Shown: positions 36,591-48,405, counted from the stretch's first letter. The stretch: 64,000 nt of DNA from Owenia fusiformis (GCA_903813345.2 CAIIXF020000011.1:65001-129000), one strand, 5' to 3'. Notes: generated from the letters alone by a model not told the origin. A program made the numbers and translations.

Positions 36591-37304
36591 GAGTATATTC
36601 TGAATTGGTATGCAATATCGAACCGAACGTTCAGTCAGTTTTAGAGCTGGCATTTCGTTGTTTTAGTTTAATTTATGGCTTGAAACAGTTTTGTTTGGGT
36701 TCATCTAGGTATAGTAGTGTCATTCGATTCATTACACTTGATTATCAGCTAGTTTAATTTGTTTGAATTTAACATTTCAAGTCAATATTGCATACTAGTA
36801 TACGGGATTTTGAATGTGAACTTCATTTTGCTATCTTTAAACTTACTAATTAAAATAGTTTTAAATCTATATAGATTCCCATTTTAGGCATTTTGAGTCG
36901 AATTAACTTGATCAGATTTGGACAATCGATGCAAATATGAGCATTTGCTATGGTTAACAACTTGTGTCTAGATTCTCTTGTCCTCGGAGACTTGATTGTC
37001 ATCGATAAGACGGGGATGGAGGGGTATAGGCGGTAATTACGCGCTGAAGAGCGACAGAGCTATTTGTCTTCGATCGATTTAAGTCCGCCTTTTGCAAAAC
37101 TCGATTTTGCCCACACCCTTTTAAATAAGAAATAACTCCGAGGTAGGCTAGTCGCATAGAAAATAGTAGTATTTAGGAAACCACGAACCGACCAGAATCT
37201 GTATGCGAATCGCTCTACTCTTCTGCAGATATTTATCATGTTTTCTACAAAAGACCATGAAAGCTACAATAAGGTCTTAGTCGCGTCAAAACTGTTATCT
37301 AATT
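36591..37304. other. Single-copy spacer between minisatellites
   Basis: No exon, RNA or element end was recognised. Confidence 0.5.
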
Positions 37305-38745
37305 ATTTGTAATATTGTAAATCATTCGCAGTTCTGTAAAACCATTCGCAGCAATACTGTAAAATCATTCGTAGCAATACTGTAAATCATTCGCAGTTCT
37401 GTAAAATCATTCATGGAACCGTAAAATCATCCGCAGTACTTTAAAATCATTCGCAATACGGAAAGATAATTTGCAGTTCTCCAAAAGCATCTGTAATACT
37501 GTGCAATCATTCGTAGTACTACTAAGTTATTTGCAACACCATATAATCATTTGCAGCACTGTAAAATCATTCGCAGGACTGTTAAATCATTTACAGTACT
37601 GCAAAACGTATTTGCAATACTTTAAAATCATTTGCAGTACCATGTGATCATTTATAGTACTGTAAAATAATTTGCAGTACTTTAAAAATCATTCGCAGTA
37701 TTGTAAAATAATTTACATTATCATATAATCGTTTGCAGTACTCTAAAATCATCTAAAGTACTGTAAAATTATTCGCAGTACTGTAAAATCATCTACAGTA
37801 CTGTAAATCATTTGCAGAACCATTTAATCATTCGCAGAACTTTATGATTATTCGCAGGACTGTAAAATGATTTGCAGTACCATATAATCATACGCAAAAC
37901 TGTAAGATCATTATCTACATTACTGTAAAATCATTTGCAGTACCATATTATCATTCACAGAACTGAACAATCATTTACAGAGCGGTATCATTCAAAATCA
38001 TGTAAAATCATTTGCAGTGCTGTAAAATCATTTGCAGTACTGTAAAATCATTTGCAGTACTGTAAAATCATTCGCAGTACTGTAAGATAATTTGCAGTGC
38101 TGTAAAAACATTTGCAGTGCTGTAAAAAAATTGCTGTACTGTAAAATCATTTGCAGTACTGTAAAATCATTCGCAGTACTGTAAGCTCATTTGCAGTACT
38201 GTAAAATCATTTGCAGTACTGTTAAAGCATTTGCAGTACTATACTGTAAAATCATTCGCATTACTGTAAAATCATTCGCATTACTGTAAAATCATTCGCA
38301 GTACTGTAAGATCATTTGCAGTACTGTAAAATCGTTTGCAGTACAATATTATCATTCGCAGAACTGAACAATCATTTACAGTACTGTAAAAACATTTGCA
38401 GTACTGTAAAATCATTTGCAGTACTGTAAAATCATTTGCAGTGCTGTAAAAACATTTGAAGTACTGTAAAATTATTTGCAGTGCTGTAAAATCATTCGCA
38501 GTGCTGTAAACACATTTGCAGTACTGTAAAATCATTCGCAGTGCTGTAAAAACATTTGCAGTACTGTAGATCATTTGCAGTACTGTAAGATCATTTGCAG
38601 TACTGTAAATCATTTGCAGTACTGTAAAATCATTCGGAGTACTGTAAGATCATTTGCAGTACTGTAAAATCATTTGCAGTACTGTAAAATCATTCCCAGT
38701 ACTGTAAGATCATTTGCAATACTGTAAGATAATTTTCAGTACTCA
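37305..38745. repeat. 20-bp minisatellite, about 72 copies
   Basis: The unit is GCAGTACTGTAAAATCATTT with T/C and single-base variants. Homogeneity increases to the right (38000-38700), as expected if recent expansion occurred there. The minus-strand ORF at 38281-38613 is repeat translation. Confidence 0.95.
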
Positions 38746-39120
38746 GAGGGAATGATCAACTTACAATTTCAGGGTAATCTAATTCGGTTTTCAGCGAGAA
38801 TTCTCGAACAATTAATTACATGTCATTTTGATGCGATAATTTGCTGGGATCTCGAAAGGACGTAATCAATTATTGTTAAACTCTCCTAAAGTTGCTGAAT
38901 CTACTTGTAGACTCTCATATCAATACTTAATGATCAGCTTAGAATAACGCGACAGAGGTGCGATGCCAATGAAAACAAATGTATTAATCTGTTTTGCGTC
39001 CGAGGAACAAGCAAGATTCCAAGCATTTTGCTCAGTATGTCCCTTCTTCCTTAAACGAGACATTAAAAAACGAAGCTGTAAAATTTGGAAGACAAGTCAT
39101 ATTTTGTTCATATAACGATA
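38746..39120. other. Single-copy spacer
   Basis: Nothing recognised. Confidence 0.4.
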
Positions 39121-39127
39121 TCCTCAG

Positions 39128-40448
39128 TATCGATGCAAACGAGTTTTCGATTTTAGTAACTACCACTATTTGATAAAGTCGTCAAAGCAAACGAGTGTTC
39201 GATTTTAGTACCTCTTAGCTTAGTTAATAATTGTACACTGCAAGAGACAAACAAGGCATTAATATAACAAAATGTCACCACCTATTTGATAAAGTCTTCG
39301 ATGCAAACGAGTGTTCGATTTTAGTAACTACCACTATTTGATAAAGTCGTCAAAGCAAACGAGTGTTCGATTTTAGTACCTCTTAGCTTAGTTAATAATT
39401 GTACACTGCAAGAGACAAACAAGGCATTAATATAACAAAATGTCACCACCTATTTGATAAAGTCTTCGATGCAAACGAGTGTTCGATTTTAGTAACTACC
39501 ACTATTTGATAAAGTCGTCAAAGCAAACGAGTGTTCGATTTTAGTACCTCTTAGCTTAGTTAATAATTGTACACTGCAAGAGACAAACAAGGCATTAATA
39601 CAAGGGCCGATCAAAAAGTTTCTTACTGTTGGCTCTAGATTCTATAATAAGAGGAGTTGGATGCTCAAACTTCTACATAAGACAGGGTAGTAAGTTTGCT
39701 TGAGACTGTCTGAGTTTTATTTAAATTGGTTTATTGGTAGCGACACAGAGTCAACACATATTTTCATTGATTGAATTAGGTGGAGCAGCGTTTTTTATAA
39801 AAAATTGTGTTAAGCTGCAGTTTTGGAAATTTCTAAAACTAAGTAGTGTCATATGTCAACATACTGTAGTTTAGTCATGTTTAATTAGTTTTTCTACTAA
39901 TATTCATTTTTATTCAATATATATATTCAACGTTAACCCCAGTTGAAATGCACTTCCTATGTCTGTCCACTCGATCCAAAAACACATGTTTAAGGCCTTC
40001 GTATGAGAGGTTTGAAATTATGTCGGTAAATTTCCAGAACCACAACTCGGCAGATATTTTATATATAACGCCGCTCCACCTAACTTCGTCATTGAAAATA
40101 TGAATTGACTCTGTGCCACTACCAATAAACCAATTTATATGAAACTTGTATAGTTTCAGGCAAACTAACTATCCTGTCTCATGTTAAAGTTTGAGCCTCC
40201 AACTCGTCTTATTATAAAATTGAGAGCCAACGGTAAGAAACTTTTTGATCGGCCCTTGTATAACAAAATGTCACCACCTATTTGATAAAGTCTTCGATGC
40301 AAACGAGTGTTCGATTTTAGTAACTACCACTATTTGATAAAGTCGTCAAAGCAAACGAGTGTTCGATTTTAGTACCTCTTAGCTTAGTTAATAATTGTAC
40401 ACTGCAAGAGACAAACAAGGCATTAATATAACAAAATGTCACCACCTA
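39128..40448. repeat. 168-bp satellite, about 4 copies, split by a mariner-type insertion
   Basis: TTAGTAACTACCACTATTTG begins at 39153, 39321, 39489 and 40317. The first three are spaced exactly 168 bp; the last is displaced by 660 bp through the insertion at 39601-40258. Within each unit AAGCAAACGAGTGTTCGATT occurs once and a related GATGCAAACGAGTGTTCGAT once, so the unit has a half-repeat. Copies are almost identical. Confidence 0.95.
39601..40258. mobile_element. 658-bp mariner-type foldback MITE with TA target duplication
   Basis: The ends CAAGGGCCGATCAAAAAGTT and its inverted copy are each flanked by TA (39599-39600 and 40259-40260). The arms continue ~200 bp inward (TTTATTGGTAG, GGTGGAGCAGCG with complements). 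The termini resemble mariner-family ends (GGNCGATCAAAAAGTTT type, from memory). Uninterrupted neighbouring satellite units give the empty site. There is no transposase. Confidence 0.95.
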
Positions 40449-40489
40449 GTTGCTCACAATATTATCAGTTCAATCTTAAGACAAATTTG

Positions 40490-40940
40490 AATTTTTTAGA
40501 ACTTGAAGATGATTTTGAAAAAATAAATTGGTCAATTTGAGGCAAGTTGAAAAAAGACATTTTTTGACCCGGAGATGGTCATTGAAGGTGAAATCACAAA
40601 TCAAAAATCAGATTTGAACTTCTAAGAACTTGTAAATGATTTTGACAAAAGTTGGTCAGTTCGAAGCAAGATGAAAAAAAATCTTTTTGACCTTAAGAAT
40701 GTTATTGAAGGTCAAATCTTTTGTGACTTTGAGAATTTCATTGAAGGTCAAATCTATAGTCAGATTTGAACCGTTGAGAATTCGTAGATGATTTTGAAAA
40801 AAAATATTCAATTTGAAGCAAGTTGAAAAAACTTTTTGACCTTTTTTGACCTTGAGAAGGTCATTGAATGTCAAATTTCAAATATAAAGTCAGGTTTGAA
40901 CTTCTGATAACTTGTAGATAATTTTGAAAAAAAACTTAAA
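40490..40940. repeat. ~128-bp repeat, about 3.5 copies
   Basis: AACTTGTAGATGATTTTGAA, CAATTTGAAGCAAGTTGAAA and TTTTTGACCTTGAGAAGGTC recur near 40501, 40628, 40779 and 40908. A related single unit lies at about 46600-46790 inside another element, so the sequence is dispersed and not only local. Confidence 0.85.
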
Positions 40941-40984
40941 GTCAGTCTAAACTGTATTTGTTTAAGTTATTGGACGTTGTAAGA

Positions 40985-41065
40985 ATGTGTTACAGACGCC
41001 GATCGCCAACCGCCGTCGAAAAACGGACACCATAACAATATATCATTGCTTTTTGGTGGTGGCAT
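40985..41065. repeat. Dispersed repeat fragment, GCCAACCGCCGT type
   Basis: GACGCCGATCGCCAACCGCC followed by an ATATCATTGCTTTT-like tail resembles 49897-49980 in the same order. This suggests a short dispersed repeat. Confidence 0.5.
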
Positions 41066-41254
41066 AAAACGAGGACAGTTTTAATGAATATCACTAATTA
41101 AGGTGAAAATTTGATTAGCGCTCATTCAAGCAGCGTTCTACAACAACATTGACAAACAATGAGGGATGTCTAATATTATGAAACGTTTATCATTGTGAAT
41201 AAAGAAGGGACACTTCAATGTGGTGACAAAACATGTTTTCAACATGTGGAAAAT

Positions 41255-41690
41255 GCCTACATAACATAGACAATGCACAATGCCTACATAATATAAACAA
41301 TGCACAATGCCTACATAACATAGACAATGCACAATGCCTACATAGCATAGACAATGCACGATGCCTACATAACATAGACAATGCACAATGCCTGCATAAC
41401 ACAGATAATGCACAATGCCTGTATAACATAGACAATGCACAATGCCTGCATAACATAGACAATGCACAATGCCTGCATAACACAGATAATGCACAATGCC
41501 TGTATAACATAGACAATGCACAATGCCTGCATAACATAGACAATGCACAATGCCTACATAACATAGACAATGCCTACATAACATAGACAATGCACAATGC
41601 CTACATAACATAGACAATGCACAATGCCTACATAACATAGACAATGCCTACATAAAATAGACAATGCCTACATAACGTAGTAGATACGCC
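41255..41690. repeat. 27-bp minisatellite, about 16 copies
   Basis: The unit is CATAACATAGACAATGCACA, ATGCCTA. The last units lose the GCACAAT part. The period of 9 codons keeps three minus frames and one plus frame open, up to 168 codons; these are repeat translations. Confidence 0.95.
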
Positions 41691-42724
41691 ATCTGGTTTC
41701 ATTATACCTTCATTTTAAGCTCACGAGATTGGAATTATTCAAATGCCAACGTTTACCGGCGCCGTGTCTTAAATGTAATTTGAGAGAAAATGTCACAGAT
41801 ATACAAGGTCCCGGGGCCCCATGGAAATATAGGGAAAGGTTTCATTATTATCATGATGAATCCCTAAAGACTTAACATAACTTGTTCCAATCAAGTCCGA
41901 CATTGATGCTTGTTTACTCCCATGTTCCTAGCCCCTAACATTCACCAATAATAAATAAAAATTAGTTCCGTAGAATTGCAGATTTGTAATAAACATCAAA
42001 AGAAGTGTCAAATCCTCATTTCCCATAACTCCCCGGGGAACTTCTCGTGATGAAGGTAATTTCGAACAAGTCCTTTACAATATCAGTCTCAGTGAATTAC
42101 AAATGGCGACGCAATGCAACCACGTCCAAGCAGAAGTAAATAGTACTATTTGCACTGGACGAAAGTTCTTTTGAAGTTTCTTGCACCAGCTGAACACTAA
42201 CAAGGGCGGGGGTTGCAAATTTAATTTGAAAACAAATTTGCAAGTCTGAAAACATTTTGGGCCAAATTTTTTGATAAGGTCCAGGGCCCAGTAACGCCAA
42301 AAAAGGCCCACTAATTTGGGCCCTAAAATTGCTTGGCCCACCTAGGGAGAGGTAGGGGGAGACTTATTCACTAGTAAGTCAAGATTCTGTACAATTTCAA
42401 GCTGATAAATACTTCAATATCAAAAAGGACCAAACATGACTTTTTGACGAATGAAGGTCATTATTTTGCATTCTGATTTCACCACTCCTGTCGCTACTGG
42501 CATCATCACACCATCGCCTACGCTGCAGCGTCACACCTCTACTGCGATTGCTTGATGAATCGGCTTCAGGGGTGAAGGGGAATGCAATTAGGGTGAAATT
42601 CATAACATCGAAAGTGCTAGTGAATAATTATAAGCAAGATGGATGATTTGTGATTAGCGATACTACTACTAAAAAAAGGACTCACGGCCCTGTGCTCACT
42701 CAGTGAATTGTAACCACATTATTA
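41691..42724. other. Single-copy spacer
   Basis: Minus-strand ORFs of 67-88 codons (42075-42341) overlap in two frames with no domain recognised. Clusters of GGGCC/GGCCC words at 42255-42345 are unexplained. Confidence 0.4.
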
Positions 42725-44809
42725 CACGGTCCACATCCCGCTCCGTATGATATGGTCCGTTCGTGTGCTAGAATACGATCCCTTCGTGAGACAAAGCGGC
42801 CAAAATTGACAAAATGTCAGGAAAAAGTAGGAAACAGAGCGAATTTTGATATTTTGTGAATGGTTAACTATAGGCAACATAATTACCTATGAATTCATGA
42901 AGAAAGCAAGAAAAAATATCAAGGCTTCATAGGTGAAAATAGGTCGAACATAGACTTTTCACGACAGAATACACTTCAATTGCAATAATTCTTTTATATT
43001 ACCGTATACATATCTAATCTCGTGCAATTTATAAAGTACATGCATTAATGCGTGCGACTGATAAACAAACATGACGTAATACATCACAAAAGTACATGAA
43101 AATGTGGTTTAAAACTCGAATAGAAGGATCCGACCCTATCACAGCTAGGATTCGACCAAGTCGTGTGAGGATAATTTGGGGACTCCGACCATGTCCTGTT
43201 AATAGTTCCATCTTTTCGTGTTCTTTGCACGACTAATTAATGCCCCAGTGCTAAGATTGATCTCTGAATGGAATAGGTTATCTCCAGTCTATTCCCACCA
43301 TCTCTTTGTTCAAAAGTAAAATCAAAAACAAATCTTGAAAGATTAATGACTTCAATACAACTTCTAAACTCAATCTTTCTCGAAAACAAGAAATTACCTT
43401 GAACAGAATTAGATGCAGACTCTAATTTGAATCACAAAAGATTGCTCATGATTTCCCTAACACAGCTGATCTAATTGTCTGTAGTAAGAGTACAACTCCT
43501 AAACACTCGATTCTGCAATGTAAGCGCCATTCAACCCAAAGAAAAAACCTTTAAGAAACCCTTGAGCAGCAAAATCTTGAGACCCATCTAATTGAACAAG
43601 ACAAAACTGAATTTTTAATTTTCAAAAACTCATTTTCAATTGAACAGGATTCTCGATTAAAAAGAAGGCTCGTTGATTTTATTCTTAGCTTGGCCTAACC
43701 AATTTTATTCTGACATACTTTTCACCATTAAGTTAGCACAATTGTATGTATAACTCACTCAATTAATTTGATTTATGTTCATTCCAAAACGCTAGCCTGT
43801 AATGCACATTGCGCTAGGCAGCGACCTGTGTAACTTTTTTACTGCAATATAATTTGAAATAAATGTATAATGAACTGAAAAAATCTTTTGTGAAAAAATT
43901 CGACCAATTCGTGTTTTACGTATACAAAAAATATATTCAAATTGGCATGTATATATACGATCATTGTATCATATAATTTATTTTTGTATATGCCATCCGT
44001 TTCAACATGAACTGGTCTGTTTGGACGACTGGATAATTCATGAGAATAAGTTGGCTTTAAGGGTGTGGATGTCGATGGTAGTTCATTTTTATTTTCGTCT
44101 AAATAAGTGTCCGTTTAATTCATTCTGTATCGGCACTTTTAACGACATCTAGAAAAGATAAACAACCATAATTAGCTATTGAGCTTTAATACACTGACTC
44201 TAGTGTAATAGATATATTAACTTCCATGGATTTAGTATGGTAACTTTAAAATATGTTCATGGTATTTATTGGTTCAAAACACGACAATATGGAGCTCAAA
44301 ACACGGTAGGGTAGGAAATGAAACACGGTAGGATCGTAAGAGAAACGTGAGTGGGTCGGATCCATTCTAAAAAATTAACCTGCAGAGTCGGACCCTCTTC
44401 TAATTTGCTTTTGACCATTTTAAAATCAGTATATACCAAGAAACATTCAATTGGCGTTATTTCATCGATCAATATATACAAAGGCTTCATTTGGTTTACA
44501 TAATATACCACAATGTAGTATATTTGACACGTAAATAACGATAAGGAAGCAGAAACTCACTCTTTCCGCATGTATGTCGTCACCACAAATAAATCCAATG
44601 TTTTTGAGCATTCAAATACTTAGACAATTTTTTTTCAATTTAATATTCATATATTTATCAATTTAAATCGCGCAGTATAAATGTAAACTCAAAGAATACT
44701 CTAATAATAAAACTCACCTCCGAATTTCCTCCCTAGCCTATAGAGGCGGTATGGTCGGATCTTGTGCACACGAACGGACCATATCATACGGAGCGGGATG
44801 TGGACCGTG
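42725..44809. mobile_element. 2.1-kb element with 44-bp perfect terminal inverted repeats
   Basis: CACGGTCCACATCCCGCTCC starts the left terminus (42725-42768). The right terminus (44766-44809) is its exact inverted complement over 44 bp. A further inner relation exists between GGATCCGACCC near 43129 and GGGTCGGATCC near 44355. The interior has no recognisable transposase, so it is a non-autonomous DNA transposon of unknown superfamily. AT-rich flanks blur the target duplication. Confidence 0.85.
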
Positions 44810-46212
44810 AATTATGTTTGGAGGGATTAACTTTATTCAGAATAAACCTCCTTTTTTCGAAATTACATATTGAGTTAGTTCCTAAGTCGTTAAGACAGTC
44901 AGACTTAGTAGTACGTACTAAGTTATTTAATAAGTTACGCATTTACCTACCTTCTGGAAGAAAGTAATATCTTACTTTTGGTTTTATTGTGCTATACTCC
45001 TTGGTTGGTAATAATTCTTTAGAAGCTTTTGCTAATATCTTGCTGACAATTGATCACATAAAATCTGTGAATTTAGTGCCAAGTGAATTATTTCTCTTAG
45101 AAATATAGACCTGTGAAGTATCATAGGACTAAAATCCCACGTGTGACATTTTCTTTAAAATCACGTAAATTTTATTTTGCAACATTGCAGCCATGTCGTT
45201 CAGGCTCGTTGATTTCTCACAGCTAGAGGTATTCCATTCTATGTTTTTCTTTTTCAACAAGTTTCTTTAATAAAATATTTAAAATTATTTTAAATAACGC
45301 TTTTAAAATATATCTAACTAAATGGGGGGGGGGGGGGCGGGGGCATGTCCGCTGGGTCATTGACCACCTTCACCCGGCATACACAATAGGGAGGGAGGGA
45401 GGGAGGAACGGACGGGATGGATTGAAGGGTAGGTGCATGGATGGATGGGCGGACGGGGGCTCAGAAGAGATAAATTGTAAATAGAATGAGATTGTAAGCG
45501 ATTTCATAATGGACTTTATCACCGTTAATTAAGTATACTATTGACACCAAATCAATTTTCTTTATTGTAACATTTACAATTACAATATTGAAATATGTAT
45601 TCATTTATTCGTTACGATACAATACAGTACATTACAAAACAACATGTTCCTATAACTGTTTCTCAACTTCACCAAAATCTTAAGTACACTTATTGAACTT
45701 TCATCGTTTTAAGGTTTTAGTATAAGAAAAATTTATCCTCACTCAACACAAGTTCCCTTTTCAATACTTTACGGTGGGGATGGTGAGTGTCAATAACTTC
45801 TTTGAAACTAGTGATCAAATAATAAGCACTGGCCACCAGGATTGACCATTCTTACTAATAAATGCTATCATAAATCCCTCCAAGTTGAGTATTACGTCAT
45901 TACTTATCACATGGTCTACACTCGGGGGTTCATACGCTCATAAATACGTCTTTTCCTGTTAAAACATCTTTTATTCGTGAAGAAATAGTAATTTTCTGCA
46001 TTTTTTTGAATCATTGAATTGCATCTTGTCCAGTTAAAATATATGCTTTCAGAATCAAATACTGGTTATCAATACCATTCCAACTTTCGTAAACAAGCTC
46101 GATCGTAATTGAGACATGGGCACAATATTTTCTAAACACTCAAATGATTAAATAATGTTTACATTTCACTATGTTTTATCGTGTGTAAAGACTGACAAGC
46201 CATACTGACCAT
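44810..46212. other. Single-copy spacer with G-rich island
   Basis: It contains poly-G (about 45325-45340) and GGGAGGGAGGGAGGGAGG at 45389-45406, both listed separately. A plus ORF starting 44764 and ending 44967 begins in the terminal repeat of the preceding element and is not called. Confidence 0.4.
45325..45406. other. G-rich island with a predicted G-quadruplex motif
   Basis: A run of ~16 Gs is followed by GGGAGGGAGGGAGGGAGG at 45389-45406. That fits four G-triplets with one-base loops. Further GGAC/GGAT words follow to about 45460. Confidence 0.6.
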
Positions 46213-46390
46213 AGGAGTAGCCAGGGGGAAGGGGGATCCCAAAACAATAAAAAAAAAGCTTTAAATGCTTTTTATTTGAAGCTTCTAGCTCAATTTTGAA
46301 GGAAGTTGCATCAATTTTTGTTTGTAAAATTCAAAATAAATCTTATTTTGGCTTGTTTATGCCACAATCGCACCCCATGACTGAATGAAA

Positions 46391-47352
46391 GGACCCACGG
46401 TCCTAGGCTCACACAGTTTGGAACCTTCAGAGGAATGTACGTATATCCTGACTTTCAAACAAAAATATTGATTTGGATTTGTAGTCTCGAACTTTGAGAA
46501 ACTTAGATAGCACAGTTGTGTGACCTAGTTTGATGACCTTTGACCTTGAAAATTTTACTTAGTCAGAGCTCAGTAAGGTCTTTTGTGACTAAGCTGACCA
46601 ACATTTACATCCAAAAATCAATTTGAAAAATCAACTTTTTGGACCTTTCGAAGGTCAAGTAAAGGTCAAATCCTAAAACTAATGTCAGATTTGAACTCCT
46701 GGCAACTTGTAGATGATTTTCAAAAAAACATTGGTCGAATTGAAGCAAGTTGAAAAATAACTTATTTTTACTGTTTTTTGACGTCAAATATCTCAAAAAC
46801 GGTAAAAATTTGATGCTGACATATATTGAGCAATATGTAGGGAAGGCTTAAATCTAGTAATAATGTAATTCATTGCAAGAAATGATCAAGCATAAGGCAA
46901 ACTTTGAGAAACTTGTCAATCACAAAACCTGCCATTGACTTTATACATGAGAAAGTTTCCTGAAAATGGAAGTCCTACTTTTTGTCAAATTTTATAGAGT
47001 AAACACCAAAAACTTTAATTCCAAGAGCTTTGAAATCTTCAGAGGACATAAGTTGCATATAAAACAATTACTACAAGTTATTTGAAAGTTCTTCTTCAAC
47101 AAAGTGTCTAGTATTTACAGAAAATTTGACTTTTTGACGTCAAAATCAGCAATTTCTCGGAAACCGGGCGAACTTGGGAAATGGCGATGATAGGTCAAAT
47201 AGGCATTATGGATATGCATAAAATGAATGTGGATATGACTCAATCCGAATAGCAGTTTTAATTTGTGCGGCCAATGTTGACGGACGGACGGACCAACGGA
47301 CGGACGGACGCCTGGTCGATCCCATAGGCTCACAGTGTGAGCCAAAAACGAA
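46391..47352. mobile_element. ~960-bp nested insertion carrying GGAC tandem repeats
   Basis: It is bounded by comparison with the uninterrupted copy at 53405-53685. TAGGCTCACACAG near the left edge and TAGGCTCACAGTGTGAGCC near the right edge are direct, not inverted, partners. It carries a relative of the ~128-bp repeat (46600-46790) and a GGAC-type microsatellite (47280-47310). The absence of inverted ends and of coding sequence leaves its class open. Confidence 0.6.
47280..47310. repeat. GGAC microsatellite
   Basis: ACGGACGGACGGACCAACGG continues with two more GGAC units. Confidence 0.85.
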
Positions 47353-47410
47353 ATGTTTTGGCGATCGCACACCCCACCCACCCCCCGAATGAAAGCTGGC
47401 TACGCCCCTG

Positions 47411-47473
47411 CTGGCGTCACGTCATGGGCCAATCATATTACTGGATAGGTTGACGTCATGTCATGGTCCAATC
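47411..47473. promoter_or_regulatory. CRE-plus-CCAAT motif module, left copy
   Basis: CACGTCATGGGCCAATCAT is followed by a perfect CRE palindrome, TGACGTCA (47451-47458), and a second CCAATCAT (47468). The ~65-bp module recurs in direct orientation at 48340-48405. CRE and CCAAT are known promoter motifs (CREB/ATF and NF-Y), but no transcript start is evident here. Confidence 0.4.
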
Positions 47474-48150
47474 ATATTATGAGGTTATACTATGGTTGAT
47501 TATGTATATCGTGTTAAATACTCACAAGAGTTTATCCTGTTCCCGGACTATGGTCCTGTGAACAATGTTCACAGGACCATTTCACTGAACATCTCACTCT
47601 TTTGCCTGTGCGATTACAACATGGGAGAATTTTTTACGCTTCTTACACTTCAGATACCTATTTCAATAGATTCCTTGGTATTTTAGCATTCTTTTCGTGT
47701 AGTTGAATCCACAATTGTCTGGGTTTATCGGCAGAACGAAGACATTTTCGTTTTTGATCGCAATATTTGCGTGTAACATTTAACTTATTTCAACCGTCAC
47801 ATTCCTCCATATTGGTACTTCCGGTCCACATCCGGGACAGTCATACGGGGGATTCCCCTTTTAAATCCAACCGCCATCTTGAAAAGTGATGGAATCTCTC
47901 TCGATGAAAAAGAAAAATGTTCCCGTTCTGCCGATATACCCAGACAATCGGCGGTTCCAATATATTAGAAGTTACATTTTGAGTTCTATAATGCATTGAG
48001 GTAGGTATCTTGAGTGTAAGGGGCGTAGATAATTCTCCCAAGTTGTAATCGTACAGGCAAAAGAGTGCGCTCCATACAGGACTATAGTCCTGGTACGGGA
48101 TAAACGAGAGTATAACGATATACAGAATCAATCATTATATGACCTTATTA
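47474..48150. mobile_element. ~675-bp foldback element
   Basis: Inverted arms about 47474-47740 and 47900-48150 share blocks such as TTTTGCCTGT, GATTACAAC, TGTCTGGGTTTATCGGCAGA and GGACTATGGTCCTG with their complements. The left arm also contains a perfect hairpin (47550-47580). It sits between two direct copies of the CRE/CCAAT module. Confidence 0.75.
47550..47580. other. Perfect 14-bp-stem hairpin
   Basis: ATGGTCCTGTGAAC, loop AAT, then the exact complement. It lies within the left arm of the foldback; the right arm has only one stem half (GGACTATAGTCC region), so the hairpin is specific to this arm. Confidence 0.8.
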
Positions 48151-48339
48151 TCCCTCCCTTAATTGAGCAGTATATCAAGTCTAAGAGTTGTTTACGCTGC
48201 CCATGAGTTGTATATCGTTCTTAAGAGTTGTATACGATGAGTGTTGGTTTCATATTGCAGTTATACAATTCTATTATACAATCATAAAGCACCTAAGGTC
48301 GGATAATACTGGATATATAATGGTCAAATCACGATATAT

Positions 48340-48405
48340 TGGCGTTACGTCATGGACCAATCAGGCTATATTGACGTCATGTCTTGGGCCAATCAGATCG
48401 CTGGA
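48340..48405. promoter_or_regulatory. CRE-plus-CCAAT motif module, right copy
   Basis: GTTACGTCATGGACCAATCA, then TGACGTCA (48372-48379) and GGGCCAATCAGA. It has the same order and spacing as 47411-47473, with several substitutions. Confidence 0.4.

Larger units (their letters stand above)
46213..47408. mobile_element. GGGCGTAGCCAG-ended element, interrupted by a nested insertion
   Basis: The left end is GGAGTAGCCAGGGGG and the right end CTGGCTACGCCCCTG. The stretches 46240-46390 and 47353-47408 match, in inverse orientation, the compact copy at 53405-53685 (GCTTCTAGCTCAATTTTGAA and GGCGATCGCACACCCC against their complements). The intervening ~960 bp is absent from that copy, so it is a later insertion. 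Confidence 0.8.

Noticed and set aside
37305-38745. CRISPR-like regular array
   Set aside because: There are no unique spacers between repeats, the units are contiguous, and the genome is eukaryotic.
41138-41644. 168-codon Cys/His/Leu-rich ORF and overlapping frames
   Set aside because: A 27-bp unit keeps three frames open. The sequence is purely repetitive.
44764-44967. 67-codon ORF
   Set aside because: It starts inside the terminal inverted repeat of a transposon and has no recognisable continuation.
45190-45270. Short ATG ORF (MSFRLVDFSQLE) after a possible acceptor GCAG
   Set aside because: It ends after 25 codons in a low-complexity Phe run, and the adjacent donor is poor.
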